Notes: generated by a model from the letters alone, not told the origin. A stretch of DNA of 64,000 nucleotides from Hyaloscypha bicolor E (GCF_002865645.1 NW_020194512.1:3265183-3329182), one strand, 5' to 3'; counted from the first letter of the stretch, positions 1 to 15,369 are shown. Translations and numbers: made by a program.

Positions 1-3000
1 ATATTTTTATAAATATATACTAGTAATATATTAGAAATTCTTTTCAAAACCCGAAAATTAAAAAATCTTAAATAAAGGCTAATTTTTAATTAAATTCTAG
101 AATAATAGATATTTATAAATTAATAATCCAATTATTATCTTTAAGCTCTATTTTATAACTTTATAAGGCCTATATATCTACTAGTAATAAAATTACTAAA
201 AAGAATATAATAGAAGAAAAATATAATAGATTAACTTTTTAAGATATTATATAATTCGAAATAATATTAATTTCTTCTAAAACTTCTATTAGTTAAAGTT
301 ATTTTATTAGTAGTTCTTTCCGAACCAAATATCTTATTAATCTTTCTAGAAGTTTTTTAAATGAATTTATAAATAAATAGATTTCTTCTTTTATTAAAAA
401 GCTTCTATATACTAATTAGCTTATTATTACTAAAAAAACTATATAAATAAATTAAAGAAGCTAATTATTTGCTTTCTAATATTAATTCAATTATTACTAG
501 CTATTAAAAGAATCTTAAAAAGGCTATTTTATATAAAATAAACTATAAAAATATTAAAAGCCTTTTTAAGAATACTAAGTTCTATAATATTAAGTTTAAG
601 AATAATATTAAATACTATATAGCTATAGTAGATCGGCTTATAATAGCTCTAGTTATTTCTATTTTAAACTTTTCTTAAAAGAATTCCGGATTCTTTTTAC
701 TTATTTCTATTTAGAATCTCTTATATTTTATACTTTCTTTAAAAGTACTAGAATTACTAAGTTTCTAGATCTAATTCTCTTTATTAGAAATTATATTATT
801 TTTAATAACTGGCTAGTTTAAATTAAGAATAAGCTATAAAGAAATACTAATTTATATTTATTTAAAAATCTTAAGATTATTTATATTTTTAGTAAATTTA
901 CTAATAATACTTTTATTTTAACTAATTCTTATATAAATAAAAAGAGTTCAAATTAATACTATTAGCTTTTAGAATTCTATTTTTATCTAAAGAAACTATA
1001 TTCTAATTCTAATAAAATATAAAATACTTATTATAACTTTAATAAACTTTAAAAATATTTTAGTTAAATATTTTAGAAATTTTATATTTTCTTTTTATAA
1101 TTATTTATAAAAGATAGTATTAGTTTTTAAAATATTAAATATAAACTAAATAAAAAGCTTTTACTAAAGCTCTAGAAATTAATATATATATACTATAATA
1201 ATTCTTCTATTAATACTATTTGCTTTATTTAGTATTATATTACTAATAATTAGTAAATTAAAGCTATATATAAAAAGACTAAAAAGTATAAAAAGATAGA
1301 AACTATTCTAATTAAGTTTATTTCTAGTATTATATTTCTATATATTTCTAAAAAAAAGCCTAAAGAACTTATATTAACTACTTTTATTAAATATATATTT
1401 TTTTTATAAATATAAATAATAGCCTATAAAAATTAAAGATCTTTTAATTATTAAATATTATAATTATAATAAGTTTAATTATTATATTAGATACTATCCG
1501 GTTATATATAATAAGGAAACCAGAATAGCTTTTTCTAGAATTAAATTAGGCTTAATTTCTATTTTACTAAAATATTTAGTTATTATTTTAATAAAGTATT
1601 TAAAGAATTTAAGCTCTAATTTTAGTATAGAACTAGAAAACAAATATTTCTAAAAAAGGTTTCTATTTTAGAAGTTTATAGTATAGATTTATTAGAGATT
1701 AATTTAACTTATCTAATAAAAGAAAATATTCTTATAATATTCTATATTATTAATATAAATAAATTAGAAATTAAATCTTTTTCTTTTATTAATACTAAAA
1801 CTAATAGTTATACTTTTATTAATATAAAGCTTATTTAGCTTATAAAATAATTCTTTCTTTTATTCTATATTATATATAGTTTTAATAAAAAGCTAGCTAA
1901 ATTTACTAAGAAATATATAAAAGTTTTATTTCTAATTAATAAATAAAATATTAAAATATTTATAATTATTTTAAACCTTAAAAATTATAATATTACTTTT
2001 ATTAGAAAATAAATAATATATATTAATATTATAGTTAACTATAGAAAATATAGGCTTATATAGCTAAAAAATAAACTTAAATCTATATAATTCAATTATA
2101 TTATTAGTATTTTTTAATAATAAATAAAGAATTAATCTAATAAAAAATATTAAAAATATACTAATTAATAAGATTTTATTATAAGCTATTTCTGGAAACC
2201 TTTTATTCTTAAATAGTTTTTCTTTTTTCGAACTAATTAAAGGGAATTATATAAAACTATAAAAAAGAAACTTTTATAATCTAATTAAAATATAATATTT
2301 AAGTAAAAGCTAAAGAAATAGAAAGAGATTTTTAATAAAAAGCAAATATTAAATATAGCTATTTTTATTTCTATAGTATTTAATTATATAACTAAAAAAG
2401 AAAATAATATTATTAATTAAATTTCTATTTATAAGATTAATAAAGAGTTTAAAGCTCGGAAAAAGAAGCTATTTCTGGCCTAGAAAATTAATAACTAGAA
2501 GAAATAAAACTTTAGTAATTATAAAGAATATTATTTCCGGAACTTAAAAAATATACTTCTATATTCTTTAAAAAGAAATCTAAGATTCTTTTTTCTTATA
2601 GATTATATAATTATAAGATTTAAATTAAAAGCCTAAAAAAAACTAAAAGTATTAGATATTAATTTCTCTAATAATAGTTTATTTAAAAGCTTTTAGAAAT
2701 CATATATTTTTTAAAAAAGATAATCTAACTAAAGGTTTTATTAAAGCTAGTTAGACTTCTTTTATTTTACTAGTTCTTTTTATAAAAAAAGTAAATAGAG
2801 ATTTATATTTTTATATTAATTTCTATTATTTAAATAATATTATTTAGAAGAATTAATATTCTTTTCTATTTATTAATAAGACTTTAAATTAGTTATTTAA
2901 AGCTAAGATCTATACTAAATTAAATATCTATTAAGCTTTTTATTATATAGTTATAAATCCGGACTTTTAAAAACTAATAATATTTTATATTTATTATAAA

Positions 3001-5990
3001 ATATATAAATATAATATTTTCAAAAAGGCTTTATAAATAGTTTAACTATATATTAATACTATATAAATAATATATTCTTTAAATATCTAGATAACTTTTA
3101 TATAATATATTTTAATAATATTTTTATTTATTTAGAAAACTTAATAAAATATAAATAATATTTATAAAAAGTATTAGATTATTTATATCTTATTAGCTTT
3201 TAAATAAATATTAAGAAATCGGAATTTAAAGTTATATATATAAAATATTTGAACTTTATTATTTCTATATCTAATATTAAAATAGATTCTAATAAAATCG
3301 AAATAATATATAACTAGTAATTTCTAAAAATAATTAAAAATATATAATTCTTTTTGGCTTCTATAACTTTTATAAATATTTTATTAAAGAATATAAACAG
3401 ATTATTAAATCTTTTATTTTATTTATAAAAAAGAATATTTTCTTTAAATAGTTCAAGTAATATTAAAAGGCTTTTATTTATCTAAAAAAAAGCTATAATT
3501 TCTATTTTAATTTTATAATATTATAATTTAGATCTATTTAAAAAAGTAATTACTAGTTTACTTTTTTAATAAAATCCAGAAACAGATCTTTAATATCTTA
3601 TAGCTTATTTTTCTAAAATTATATTTCTAGTAAAACTTAATTATAATATATATAATAAGGAAATATTTACTATAATATAGATATTAAAGAAATAGAAAGC
3701 TAAGCTAAAGAACTTTTAGAATATTTTATAATTACTAAAAAGCTTTCTTTTTAATAAGCTAAATAGGCTAAACTCTTATTTTACTATTATTTTAAGCTTA
3801 TATATTATTCTGGAAAATTAAATAAATAAATAAATACTTTATTATAAAGATAAAACAAAATAAATATTTAAAACTAGATTAAAAAGAAATTATAAATTCA
3901 AGTACTTTTTCTTTAAAATAGAATTAATTCAGAAATTATTTATAACTTATAGCTTATAATAATATTTTATAAAATTAGTTTACTTAATTCGAAATTCGGC
4001 TTCAAAAACCAAATATATACTAAAGATTTTCTAAAAGAAAATATTTCTATTAGAAATATAATTCTTTTAAAAAAAGGTATTTTTTTAAAAGCTTTACTAA
4101 TAGACTTTATAAAAGTATTATTAGAAGCTCTTACTAAATATAGTAGTTTATAACTTATAAATAAGATTCTATAAAATAATTATATATTATTAAATCTAGA
4201 AAAACTATAAATAATAGTTTAAATTAAAAATAATATTTAAATACTATAAAACGGCTTTATTTTATATTATAAAAAATAAAATAATTCCCGAATTACTTTT
4301 ATAAACTATTCTAATTTATAAAATGTATAATAAACCTCTTTCTAGATATTCTAGATATATAAAGCTTTATTAGTTATTAAAAAAAATTACTAACTATTTA
4401 TAAATAAGGATATTAATTAATATTATAGTAATTACTATATTTATAGGAAATTATATATATTTAGAAATAAAAGACCTGATTTATTTTATTTCTTTTTAAT
4501 TTCTAATTACTTCTAGTAATATATTATTATAGATTTTAAAAGCTATCTAGAAAATAAATCGGGATATAATATAGTTATTATATTTATAAATTATTTATTT
4601 AAATATCTAATTATAATTCCCGTATAAAATATAATTCCCGTATAAAATATAATTCCCGTATAAAATATAATTATAATTAAATAGCTAGTATTTCTGTTTT
4701 TATTTTATATAATATATTAAATAGATATTTTAGAAATAATTATATTAGATTAGAAACTCTAATTTATATTTGATTTTTAGAGCGAATTCTATATAAGAAT
4801 TAGTATAAAGCTTAAGCTTTTAATAGCTAATTATTTCTAAATAAATAAATAAATAAAGATTATTAATTAGTATTTTAATTAGAAATTATATTTATATATT
4901 AATTATTATTAGAATAACTAAAATAAATAGATTACTATAATTAATTATTAATAAGCCTTTCTTTAGTATAAAACTATTAGCTAGTCTCTATTTATAACTA
5001 AAAAGAACTATAAGTCTTATATTTTTCTAGATTAGAACTTTTCTATTAAAATTAATTTATTTAAAAAAAAGCTAAATAGAAATAAAGCTAAAGTATTAGT
5101 AAATTAATTATATGAATTATAGTAATTTATTTAAAGCTATATAAAATAACTATAGAAATAATATATAGTATAAACTAATAAATATTACTATTTAATTAAT
5201 TTTAAAATCGGAAATAAAATATAGATTATTATAAAATACTAGAAATCCGATTATTTAAACCGGAAGCTAAAAACCCAAATAAAGAGCCTATTTGAAATTC
5301 TAGAATAGTATAATTACTTATTTCTTTTAAAACTATTAGAAACTATAAAAATATATCTAGTTTTCTATATAAAAAAGCTATAAAAAGATTTCTAGAATTC
5401 TTTATTAAATTAAGTAAATTCGAAACTGCTTCTATTAATACTAGAAAATAATAAATAAAAATATAGTATTAAACGAATTATTATAGTTAAGCTAATAAGA
5501 AATAAACTAAAATATAGAATTTAATAGATTAATTAAAATAAAAATTTAGTATAATATCTAGTTTTAGTATTAAATAATAGTTTTTTAGTTTTATAGAACT
5601 TCTATTAAATCTATAATATTAGCTAGATTATATAAAAAATAATATTTATTTAAAACTATATAGAAATAATAATAAATTCTTCTAAATTATATAATAAAGA
5701 TATTAGTTTTTTATATATAATATTTATATTCGAAATACTAGTTTTATTTTAAAAAAAAGAATAATATGAAATTAGATAGATTAATAACTTTTATAAAGCT
5801 TAAAAATAAACTTATTTTAAAGAGAAAAAATAATATTATAATTTCCAGATATTTAGTATTTGAGATATCTAACTAGATACTAAATACTTTTTAAATATAT
5901 ATAATATAACTACTTTATTAAAGAATTATATTTGAAATATACTAGAAATATTTAGAAAACTAAACCCTTTCGAAACTAGTATATTATAAG
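1..5990 (+). mobile_element. RIP-degraded Ty3/gypsy retrotransposon relic (left end outside window)
   Basis: No open frame survives, but parts of a gypsy gag-pol can be read through the mutations on the plus strand, in the right order. At 1456-1497 a CCHC zinc knuckle has every Cys and His codon turned to TAT/TAC (Tyr). At 1788-1823 the aspartic protease core reads I-N-T-K-T-N, as from I-D-T-G-A-N. At 3108-3119 the reverse transcriptase Y-F-D-D box reads Y-F-N-N, followed by I-F-I-Y as in gypsy elements. Integrase-like sequence follows near 4380-4900. All these changes are G-to-A or C-to-T, as RIP predicts. The 5' LTR is not in the window and no 3' LTR was identified, so the right edge is approximate. 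Confidence 0.75.
4615..4668. repeat. 18-bp tandem repeat, three copies
   Basis: The unit AATTCCCGTATAAAATAT occurs three times head to tail with no mismatch, inside the integrase part of the gypsy relic. Perfect copies in otherwise decayed DNA suggest a recent slippage expansion, after RIP. Confidence 0.9.
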
Positions 5991-6094
5991 ATATATATAT
6001 TCTTTTTATAGTTTCTTATATTCTAGTTTTCTTTTTTTTAGCTTTAAATTATTTTTATAAGAGATCTTCTATTTTACTTTCTAAGCTCTAAATA

Positions 6095-9085
6095 CTATAT
6101 CTATAATAAATAATACTAAAAATAATTCTCTAGCTAATATATTAAATAATAGACAATTATATTAATATTATATATTTCTTATTATTATTATAAGTTTAAA
6201 TAACTAATTTTGATTTTTTAAATTCTTTTTTTATATCTTTATTTTTAATCTTATTAATAAACCAGAAATTAAAAATATATATTTCTTTTAATATTTAAAA
6301 TCTAGAAATAATCTTAAATATATTCCTTTTTAAGAAGTTAGTAATTTTAATTTAATAGAAATTCTTATATAAATTCTTATTTTATAGAAATATTATAATA
6401 TTCGAGGTTTTATAAAAGTATTTTTTATTATACTTTAATAAAATAGCAGAAATAAAAAAAAATATATCTATATTACTTTTAGTTTTATTATTAGATTCGA
6501 AAATAGATTTAAATTTAAGGCTATTAGTAATAACTTTAATATCTTTTATATAAAAGGGCTTTATAGAAATTAATTAGAAAGTAGAGTTAGTATATAGTTC
6601 TCTCTATTAATAGCTATTAGCTTATATAGTCTATTCTAATTATTAGATTAACTAGTATTTCTTTTATACTAAATAAGAATATTTAAATTTAGAAAAAGTT
6701 TATAGATATTAATAATACTAAAACTATTTCAAGTATTTGAAGTATTTATAATCTAATATCTAGCTTAAAGCTTCTAAATTTCTATTATTACTTTTTTAAA
6801 TACTATTAATTACTATAATATAATAGGTAATAAAATATTATATTTAGTTATTTAAAATAAAATACTATAAACTAAAAGAATTAAAATAATACTATTAGGT
6901 TTTATAAAGTTATTAATAGCCTTAAAAGCTATTTAAAATATAATATTTTTATTAATTCTATTAATTTCAGCTATAATAATAAAATAAATATATTAGATTA
7001 AATTATAATAATATTTTATAATTCTAATAAAGTTATAAGCTTTTATAAAAATAATCTTAATCTTAATTTCTATAGTATTTATAAACTAAATAAAGTCTTA
7101 TTAATAAACTATATTCTGGTATTTATTATAATCTAATTAGAAGAGCCTAAATAGTTATTAATTTAATATTATTTAAATATATTTCAGATATATATTATAC
7201 TAATATTTTAGAGCTATTAACTAGCTTAATATTAAATACCTTTATTAATAATATAAAATATAGGCTTATTAGAAATATAGAAAATATTAATAATAATAAA
7301 ATAATTAAAACTAATATTATTTCTTAAATTAAATTTAAATTATTCGAATAATTAGTTATATTTCTAGTATTATTTATAGTATTTTATAAAATATTCAAAA
7401 GCCTTTATATTAATCTTATAACCTGCTTATTTTAGTATATTCCGGAATTTACTAATAAATAAATAACTAAATTAATAGTATAAATATTATAATTTAGTTT
7501 TTATAAGAAAATAGAGATTATAAATAAAGAATTCGAAAATAAAGTCTTATAATATAATATTTTAAAATAGAAAAGAATATTTGAAATATTATATTACAAA
7601 TATATAATTTCTAGTAAAAATAATAAAATAATTAGTAAGATTATTAAAATAGACTTCTAGCTTATTTATATTAGTTAAACTAAATAAAAATAAAGTTTTT
7701 AAAAATATAATATAGAATTATATTTATTTAATTAGTATATTTACTATTATAAATCTAATAAAAGATATAGATTTAATATTAAACTAGATATTAACTTAGC
7801 TTTTAGTAGTTTTAATAAGTTTAATACTATTATTAATTTATTAGAAAGCTTGAAATTAGTTAAAACTAGTAATTAAATATCTAAAGGCTCTAATATTAAT
7901 TATAAAAGTCTAAATATCTTTTATTAAAAGTTTAATAGACTTTAAAATATAGTTTTTATTTATTATCTAACATATAAAAGAAAAACAAATAAGGTTATTT
8001 ATAAAGATATTAGCTATAATTATTAGTATAATAGAAGTAATAGAAGTAGCTGAAAAGCTTTTAACTAAAATAAAATAAAAATCCAAATAGTATTTCTTTT
8101 CTTTATTTATTTCTATTAATAAAGCCTTAAAAGTATTATTTACTAGTTTGTTTTTACTACTTTTATTATTCTTTTTATTTTTAGCTTTAGTAATATATTA
8201 TATTTAAGTATTACTAAAGTATTTATTAAAGTTATAAATATTTCGGGATCTGAACTAATAAATATTTCTATTTCTAAATTAAGCCTTTTTAGTATTTGAG
8301 TTTCTTATATATAAAATATAATTTCGAAATATAATTATTATAATTATAAGATTTGAAATAGTTATTATAAATTCCGAAATTATAGCTAGATCTATATTAA
8401 TAATTTCCGGGAAAATAATAGCTTAAAGAATTTTAAAAATAATATTATTAATTAGTAAAAAAGATTTCCAAATTAGCTTATTATTTATTTTTATATATAG
8501 TAATAGGTAACTAGAATTTATTAATAATCTAGTCGAGATTTATAAGAGAATTTAAGATTATATATTTATATATTCGGAAATCTTAATAAGAAATAATAAT
8601 CTTATTATAAAAGAATTTAATATTTTATAAATTAGATATAAAACTATATTATAATTAATATAGTTTATTAATTAATAATTAAATAGTTTCAAATATTATT
8701 TTTTCCGGAAATTTAGCTATTATAGAAGCTAATATAATAGTATTTTATTTATCTAAATTTTAATATTCGAATTTAAGGCTTTTAAAAAAGCTATAAATAT
8801 TAATATAAGTCTTTTTATATATATATTAAAAGAGCTAATTACTATAAAAGTAGTTTTAAGCTAGTTTCTTTAGTATAATAGAAAACTTTATATTAATATT
8901 TTTTATAAAAGTTCTATATATTAGTAAATATTAAAGAAAATAATAAGTTTATAATTAAAATTATATTATATTTATTATATTTTTAGTTTTAATATAAATT
9001 TTAATAACTTTTCTAATAAGTCTTATAATTAAAAATAATTAGAAAGTATTCGAATATAGTTATAATAATAGTAATAGAACTAATA
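6095..9085 (-). mobile_element. Reverse-strand fragment of the Ty1/copia family
   Basis: From about 6095 the plus-strand sequence closely parallels 39880-42950 (inside the second copia element) and, reverse-complemented, the first copia element backwards from about 14170. It therefore covers the reverse transcriptase region back towards gag of the same family, in minus orientation. No LTR was seen at either end, so it is a truncated copy. It is more AT-rich than the full element next to it. The borders were estimated by eye from where similarity fades. Confidence 0.7.
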
Positions 9086-9526
9086 GAAATATATTATTTA
9101 TTTTTAGAACTTCTATATTAGTATATAAATCTAATTACTAATATATTTTTATTTAATTATATATATTATATATTTTCTTTAATAATAATAAATAAAGTAT
9201 TTATACTATTATTTTATTATATAAATATATTACTATATTAAAAGATTTTATATAAATATTACATTTCTTTAAATTCAAATTTATTAGAGTTTCTTTAATA
9301 AATAAAGTTTTTAAAGTTATATCTAAATAGTTTCTAGAAACAATTATTAATTATTTTATAGAAAATATATTAAAATAGTTTAATATTTAGAAATTCCATT
9401 ATTTTATTTATACTAATAAAGTTTAGATTAATTTTATATATTTATTTTTTTTATTAATTTCTTGAAATTATTATTATTTATAAAATAATTAAATTAAATA
9501 AATTTAATAAAGAAATTATTTATTAT
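9086..9526. other. AT-rich spacer, nothing recognised
   Basis: This AT-rich DNA lies between the reverse copia fragment and the first LTR. No open frame, inverted repeat or known element end was seen. Its last five bases, ATTAT at 9522-9526, are the left target-site duplication of the copia element that follows. Confidence 0.5.
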
Positions 9527-9811
9527 TATTAGTATAGCTATTTCTTTAGGAGTTACGGGATACGGGATATGAGATATAGGTAATAGGATATAAGTAATGG
9601 GATATGGAATACGGGATATAATTATATAATCTTATATCCTATTAGTAACTTAACTAGTAGACTAGACCCCTTTAGGCTTAGCAGATTTAGAAATTATATA
9701 TTAATACTATAATATTATAATTCCTACTTCTAAATAATAACTTTACTAACTATATATAAATAGTATTTTATAACTTATATAATAGTATTATATATTACTA
9801 GTAAACCGATA
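9527..9811 (+). repeat. 5' LTR of copia element 1
   Basis: This 285-bp LTR is nearly identical in plan to 15609-15893. It carries a degenerate run of GGGATAYGGGATA-type motifs near its start (about 9553-9620) and a conserved segment with GACCCCTTTAGGCTTAGCAG near 9663. It is flanked on the left by ATTAT. Confidence 0.88.
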
Positions 9812-10244
9812 CTAATTAGTTTATATATATAGATTAGAGAAAGGCTTAACTAGTCGGAAAAGCATTTAGTAGCCTAAGACAAGTAGTTTACTTCTAGTTA
9901 AAGAGAGGAACTACTATTAACTCCGGAAAAGTATTTAGTAGCCTAAGGAAAAGATACTAGCTCTTACTAATTAATAAGCAGTTAGCTATTTAACTATTCA
10001 TTTATCTATTTAACTTCTACTATTCTTTAAAACTAACTTTTTTTGGCCCTAAAACTATTTTCTTAGAAACTATCTTTTCCACTTATATAATACCCGTATC
10101 TATAGGACCCTTTTTCCGGAATATATATCCTATATATATCCTTAAAGCTCTTTAACTACTACTTCGATTTTACTATTAAATCGAGTCCTTTAAGCTTTAG
10201 ACCCTCCCGGAATCATAATATTTTACTTCCTAAATTTCTTATTA

Positions 10245-10415
10245 TAAACGAAATATTTAAGGACGAAATATTTAAGGACGAAATATTTAAGGACGAAATA
10301 TTTACTTTAATACCCTACTAGGTATCTGGTATTTTAACCAGGTATCTGAACTGGATATCTGGTATCTGAACCAGATATCTGAACCAGGTATCTGAACCAG
10401 GTATCTGGATATCTT
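10245..10415. repeat. Two adjacent tandem repeats in the copia 5' leader
   Basis: About 10247-10305 holds roughly four copies of a 15-bp unit, CGAAATATTTAAGGA. About 10318-10415 holds six or seven imperfect copies of a GGTATCTGAACCA-like unit of 13-14 bp. Both lie between the 5' LTR and the presumed gag start. Degenerate counterparts are seen in reverse in element 2 near 43570-43700. Confidence 0.8.
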
Positions 10416-13400
10416 TACTACCGAACCCTTTCTATAAACCTACTATAAACTATCTTACCTTTAAATACCTCTTACTATAAACCACATATATATACTAGGG
10501 AGAGACTGAACTTAGTTTAGTATAGATAATAAAAAGGAAAAGAAGTTAATTAAGAAATGGGAGAATAGAATTAATACTAATAATACTATAAAGATAGATT
10601 TTCGGAAATATCTAAATATCAAGCTATATTAGTATACTTTATATAGAACTTCTAATAAGAACCTATAGGATCTATTTAAGGATAACTTTAAGGACTTTAG
10701 TAATATAACCTTTGGTTAATATAGCTATACTAAACTATAAATCCTTTAAAAATACCTTTAGTATAATAGTATTTATATTAAATAGAATTATATATATCTT
10801 ACTATAATATAGTCTCTACTTAATATTATTCAGGAGGAAATAATATACGTTTAGTATAAAGCTAATATTATTAAAGATAGCCTAATTAGAATAGATCTTC
10901 TAAAGGGATCTATTATATTAGTTTATTTTATTCTGAAAAGAACTAGATAGAAAGAAATCAAGTATTTTCGGTTAACTAGCTAATTAAATTAAGGTATTTA
11001 TCTATCTTTTTTAAATTAAGGCTATCTACTACTTCTTTCTTTACTACTATTACTAGATCTACTATACCCGAAGAATACCTAGTTAATTCCTATTATTACT
11101 ACTAGGAAGTTTATTAGAGAAGTAATAAAGATATATACCAAGATATAGAAGTATAATAGAAGTAATAGTAGTTTTAACTAAAAACTTACTATTTTTCTGG
11201 ATATCTACTAATATATAAAGCTCCTAGAAAAGGCATTAGTAAGAGCTTTTCCTATTATATTAAAGGAACTAGTATAAGATTACTTCTATAATAACTAGCT
11301 CTCTTAATATATATATAAAGAAGCTTATATAAATATTTATAATTTCTTTAAAGGCCCCGGTTACTATTATTGAAATTTAGACAAATAAAATACTATTATC
11401 TTAGTAACTATAATAGTAAAAGACCCTGAAAAAACGATATTTAAGCTTATTTAACTACTAATTAATAACTTGTATAAATTGTAATATGGCCTTATTCCTG
11501 TCTTATAAACTACTAAATTCTTATATAATAAGATTATTACCTCCTATTAAGGCTTACTAGTATACTAATATATAGTTTCGGACTTTTCTAATAATCTCGG
11601 CTAGCTTATTAATAAGCTTTAATCGTCTATTACTACCTATAAAAAGAAGTAATAAATTATTACTAAAACCTATTTTACTAATTAATAATACTATTCTCAA
11701 AACTATCTAAACTATTATCTATCCGGAAATTATTAATACGGATCTAGCCGTAATTTCGGAACCTGTAATAACTATTTCAAGCCCCGTAATTATAATAATT
11801 ATATCCCGAAGTTATATTTTATATATAAGAAACCCGAATACTATTTATAGAAATATATACTAGAGAAATAAGAAGCTAAAAAGACTCGATTTAAAAGTAG
11901 AAACATTTATTAATTTAGATCCCGAAATACCTGTAACTTCGATAAATGCTTTAATAGTACTTATATATAATATATTACCGAATTTGAAGAAGAAGAGGAT
12001 AATAAGAATAGTAAGAACGAACTAGTAAGTAATGCTTTTAAAGCCTTACTAGTAGAAATAAATAAAGGAAAGAAATATTACTCTAATTCCTATTTTACTT
12101 CCGTTAAGAGCTTTCTAGCTACTTCTATAGCTTCCGCTTCTGCTATCTCTATAACTAATACCCTTATAGATAACTTTATTTCCCTTTTCCTTATATACCA
12201 GATAATAGGCAAAAACTATACTTTGAAGCCTACTAAATAGATAAAGGATATCTAAACATTTATAATTAATAGTATATTAAGATATAATACTTACTGCTTT
12301 TATAGAATTATAATTAATACCGGAACCTCTAGATTTTTAACTACTAGTTCTAACTAATTCCAAGCTTTATAATAGACTAATAATAGTATTAAACTTAATA
12401 AAACTACTAAAGGTTAAGTTAATATCTAGTTTGGTATCGGATCTATATTCTCTATTAGATCTGTAATAGTAAAAATACTAATTAGGCAAGTATAATTCTA
12501 TATTATACCTATAAAGACTCTATTTCTATTTAGCTTAGCTAATACAAATAAGCTAGAAGTCTATTTTAATAATCTTACTAATTATTTTATTACTTCTAAT
12601 AGATGCTTTATACCTATAATATAATGTTTTGGATACTCTTTCCTGCTTTAGAATACTGCTCTATAAAGCTTTATTTCCGAATTCTTTATATATAACTCTT
12701 GCTTTCTTATAGAGGGCAAATTATAATATCTATATTACTGTTTTGGTTATTTATCTATTAGTAAGCTCTGAAATATACTAGAATAAGCAGGCTATAATAT
12801 TAATATAGAAGCCTTTAAATACCTTATAAAATACTATAAGTAATACCAGAAATTCGGACAATTACTAGAATAATTCAAGTTTAATCTAAAAGATAATATT
12901 AGCTTTAACTATTCTATTATTATTAATATTTTCTATATTTCCGGTAAGCCTATACTCTATATTATTAATAAAGGCACTCGATATCAAGCCGGCTAATAGC
13001 TTCAAAATATTAGTATATTATATATTTAAGATATCTTAAAGTAGTATTAAATTAATACCTATTTAGGCCCTTCCGATTAGATCTTAGTAGATACCGGAAA
13101 GCAGTTTACTAGTAAGAAGTTTATTTAGCTTACGAATACTATAGGAACTAAAATCAAAATTGTTTCTATAAAAGCTTATAATTCCGTCGGAATTATAGAA
13201 TACTATTATAGCCCGATTTAATATACTTATCTTATTATTATAGCCGAAATTAATAGAATTAATAAGGATACTATATTCCAAATAACTTTTAAGGCTATTA
13301 ATAATTCCGCTGGACCTAATAGCATTATCCTAACCCTCTTAGTTTATAGTACTTTACCTTAAATAACCGAATATAATACCCTATTACTAATTATATTATA

Positions 13401-14859
13401 GTAATTAGTAGTATTTAAGAAGGTAATAGCGGAAATTCAGAAGCTTTAAGCTAGATACTAGATTATAAATGCCCTAAATACTCGAAATAGTTCTAGTATT
13501 ACTAATATTTATAAACTTTTCTTGAATTCGGATATTCTTATATAATATAAGGGAAATACGAGTTAATCTGGTAGTTAGGACAGACTATATAAGCTAGTAG
13601 CTATTAATAGAGAGAACTATATACTAGCTCTATTATATAGTAATACTACTTTCCGCTTAACCTCTATAAAGCCCTTTTATATAGGAGATATTAAGGTTAT
13701 TACTAATAACCCCGAACCTGAACCTGAACCTGTTTCCGAATCCTATAGTAAGGCTAAAGATAATATAGGTATAATTCCTCTTATTATTCCCACTATTCTA
13801 CTAAAGTATAATAGAGGATACCCTTATAAGAACCCGGATATTACGGTATTCCTATAAGATAATAATCTATATAAGGACTCCTATTAAGTTAAAATCGCTA
13901 GCCTTCTAGAAAAAGATATATTTAAGGTTACTTCTAGATCTCAGGTACTAAAAGAGATATATATTTTCAATTCCCGGTTTGTTAATAAGATTAAGAATAC
14001 AGATATAAAAAGAGAGTTTAAGAAGTTAAGACTAGTTATTTAAGCTTATAATAATAATAAGAAATATATGGTATTAATATAATTGCCTATTATTTAATAT
14101 ATTAGCTAGAGAATTATCCTTAGTATTACTACTATAATAATAGATACTATAGAACTATATTTATATAATATCTCGTAAGCTTATATCTAATTAATAACCT
14201 TACTTAACTATAATTTTTATATTAACCTATTTCGAAAGCTTACTAGAGAGCTAAATTTGAATAATAATTCGGTTCTAAAGGTTATAAAACTACTATATAA
14301 TATATCGGAAGCCGGGAATTACTAGTTCAAGACTTACTATTCCTACTATATTAACGAGCTTTCTATAGAATAGTCTATTTATAACCCTTGCCTCTTCTAT
14401 AATAAATAATCCTTCGGAATTATTAGCCTTTAAACTAATAATACCCTATTTGTCGGAACTAATAATTTTGTAAAGATAGAGTAACTAAAGCTCTATAAGG
14501 CTAAGTTCTTAGCTAAGAAGTATAAATGTCTTACTATTAACTATAATCTTAAGTTTAATAGAGGTATTATCTATATAAATACTACTAGAATTACTCTTAT
14601 ATAGAAATACTAGTATAAAAACCTCTAAATCATTTCTATAAAGAATACTACTACTATAAGTAGTAGGGGTACTATTTGCCAAGATCTCTCTATTAAAGAC
14701 TAATATATTACCTAATAGACTAGAAGAGTATATATTATATTAGTCTATTAACTAGAAGCTTTATATAACCTATTAATTACTACTTAAGCTATTAAACCTT
14801 TAGAAACTAATATAAAGGTATTTAATAAGTATATTTAATAGCAAATTGAGAATACTATT

Positions 14860-15369
14860 AGAGAACTGAGATTTATAAAGCTAGTAAAGAAGTCCTTATA
14901 TTTAATCGTTTTTATAAATACTTTATTTATAAATAATAGAGATCTCTTTTCTTAAATCGGATATATTCTAGTTCTAGTAGACAGAACTGGATGTACTAAT
15001 ATTATTTACTAGTTCTTTACTAAATACAAGAGAGTTACTAGAAGTATCCTAGCTTTGGAACTCTATAGTATAGCTTATAGTTTTAATATAGGTACTTTAG
15101 TCAAATTTATAATTAATAAAGTACTGGAAATGGAACTACTATTAGTAGTCTATACGGATTTAAAGTTATTATATAAATACCTTATTAAATTAGGAACTAT
15201 TTGAGAAAAGTATCTAATAATTAATATAATATATCTCTGCCAGGTATATAAATAATAAGAGATTACAGAAGTTAAATAGATTAAGGGAGAATCAAACCCT
15301 GCTAATTCCATAACGAAATTAAAGTTAATAAATGCCCTTAAGTACCTAATTAATATAAATACTATATAA
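14860..15369 (+). pseudogene. Copia RNase H / C-terminal Pol relic
   Basis: One frame can be read from 14860 to about 15369 with the pattern of the C-terminal Ty1/copia Pol. It runs from an L-R-F-I-K-L start through a V-F-I-N box (catalytic Asp changed to Asn), a K-R-V-T-R-S box, L-A-L-E-L-Y with the catalytic Glu kept, and V-Y-T-D-L-K with the Asp kept. About six in-frame stops interrupt it. Most sit where the family has Gln, Trp or Arg, so they are explained by CAA/CAG-to-TAA/TAG, TGG-to-TAG and CGA-to-TGA changes. This identifies the element's class and orientation and shows the mutational pattern at codon level. Confidence 0.8.

Noticed and set aside
13084..13281. 65-codon open frame on the minus strand
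   Set aside because: It is antisense to the integrase region of copia element 1, in RIP-mutated DNA, with no support as a gene.
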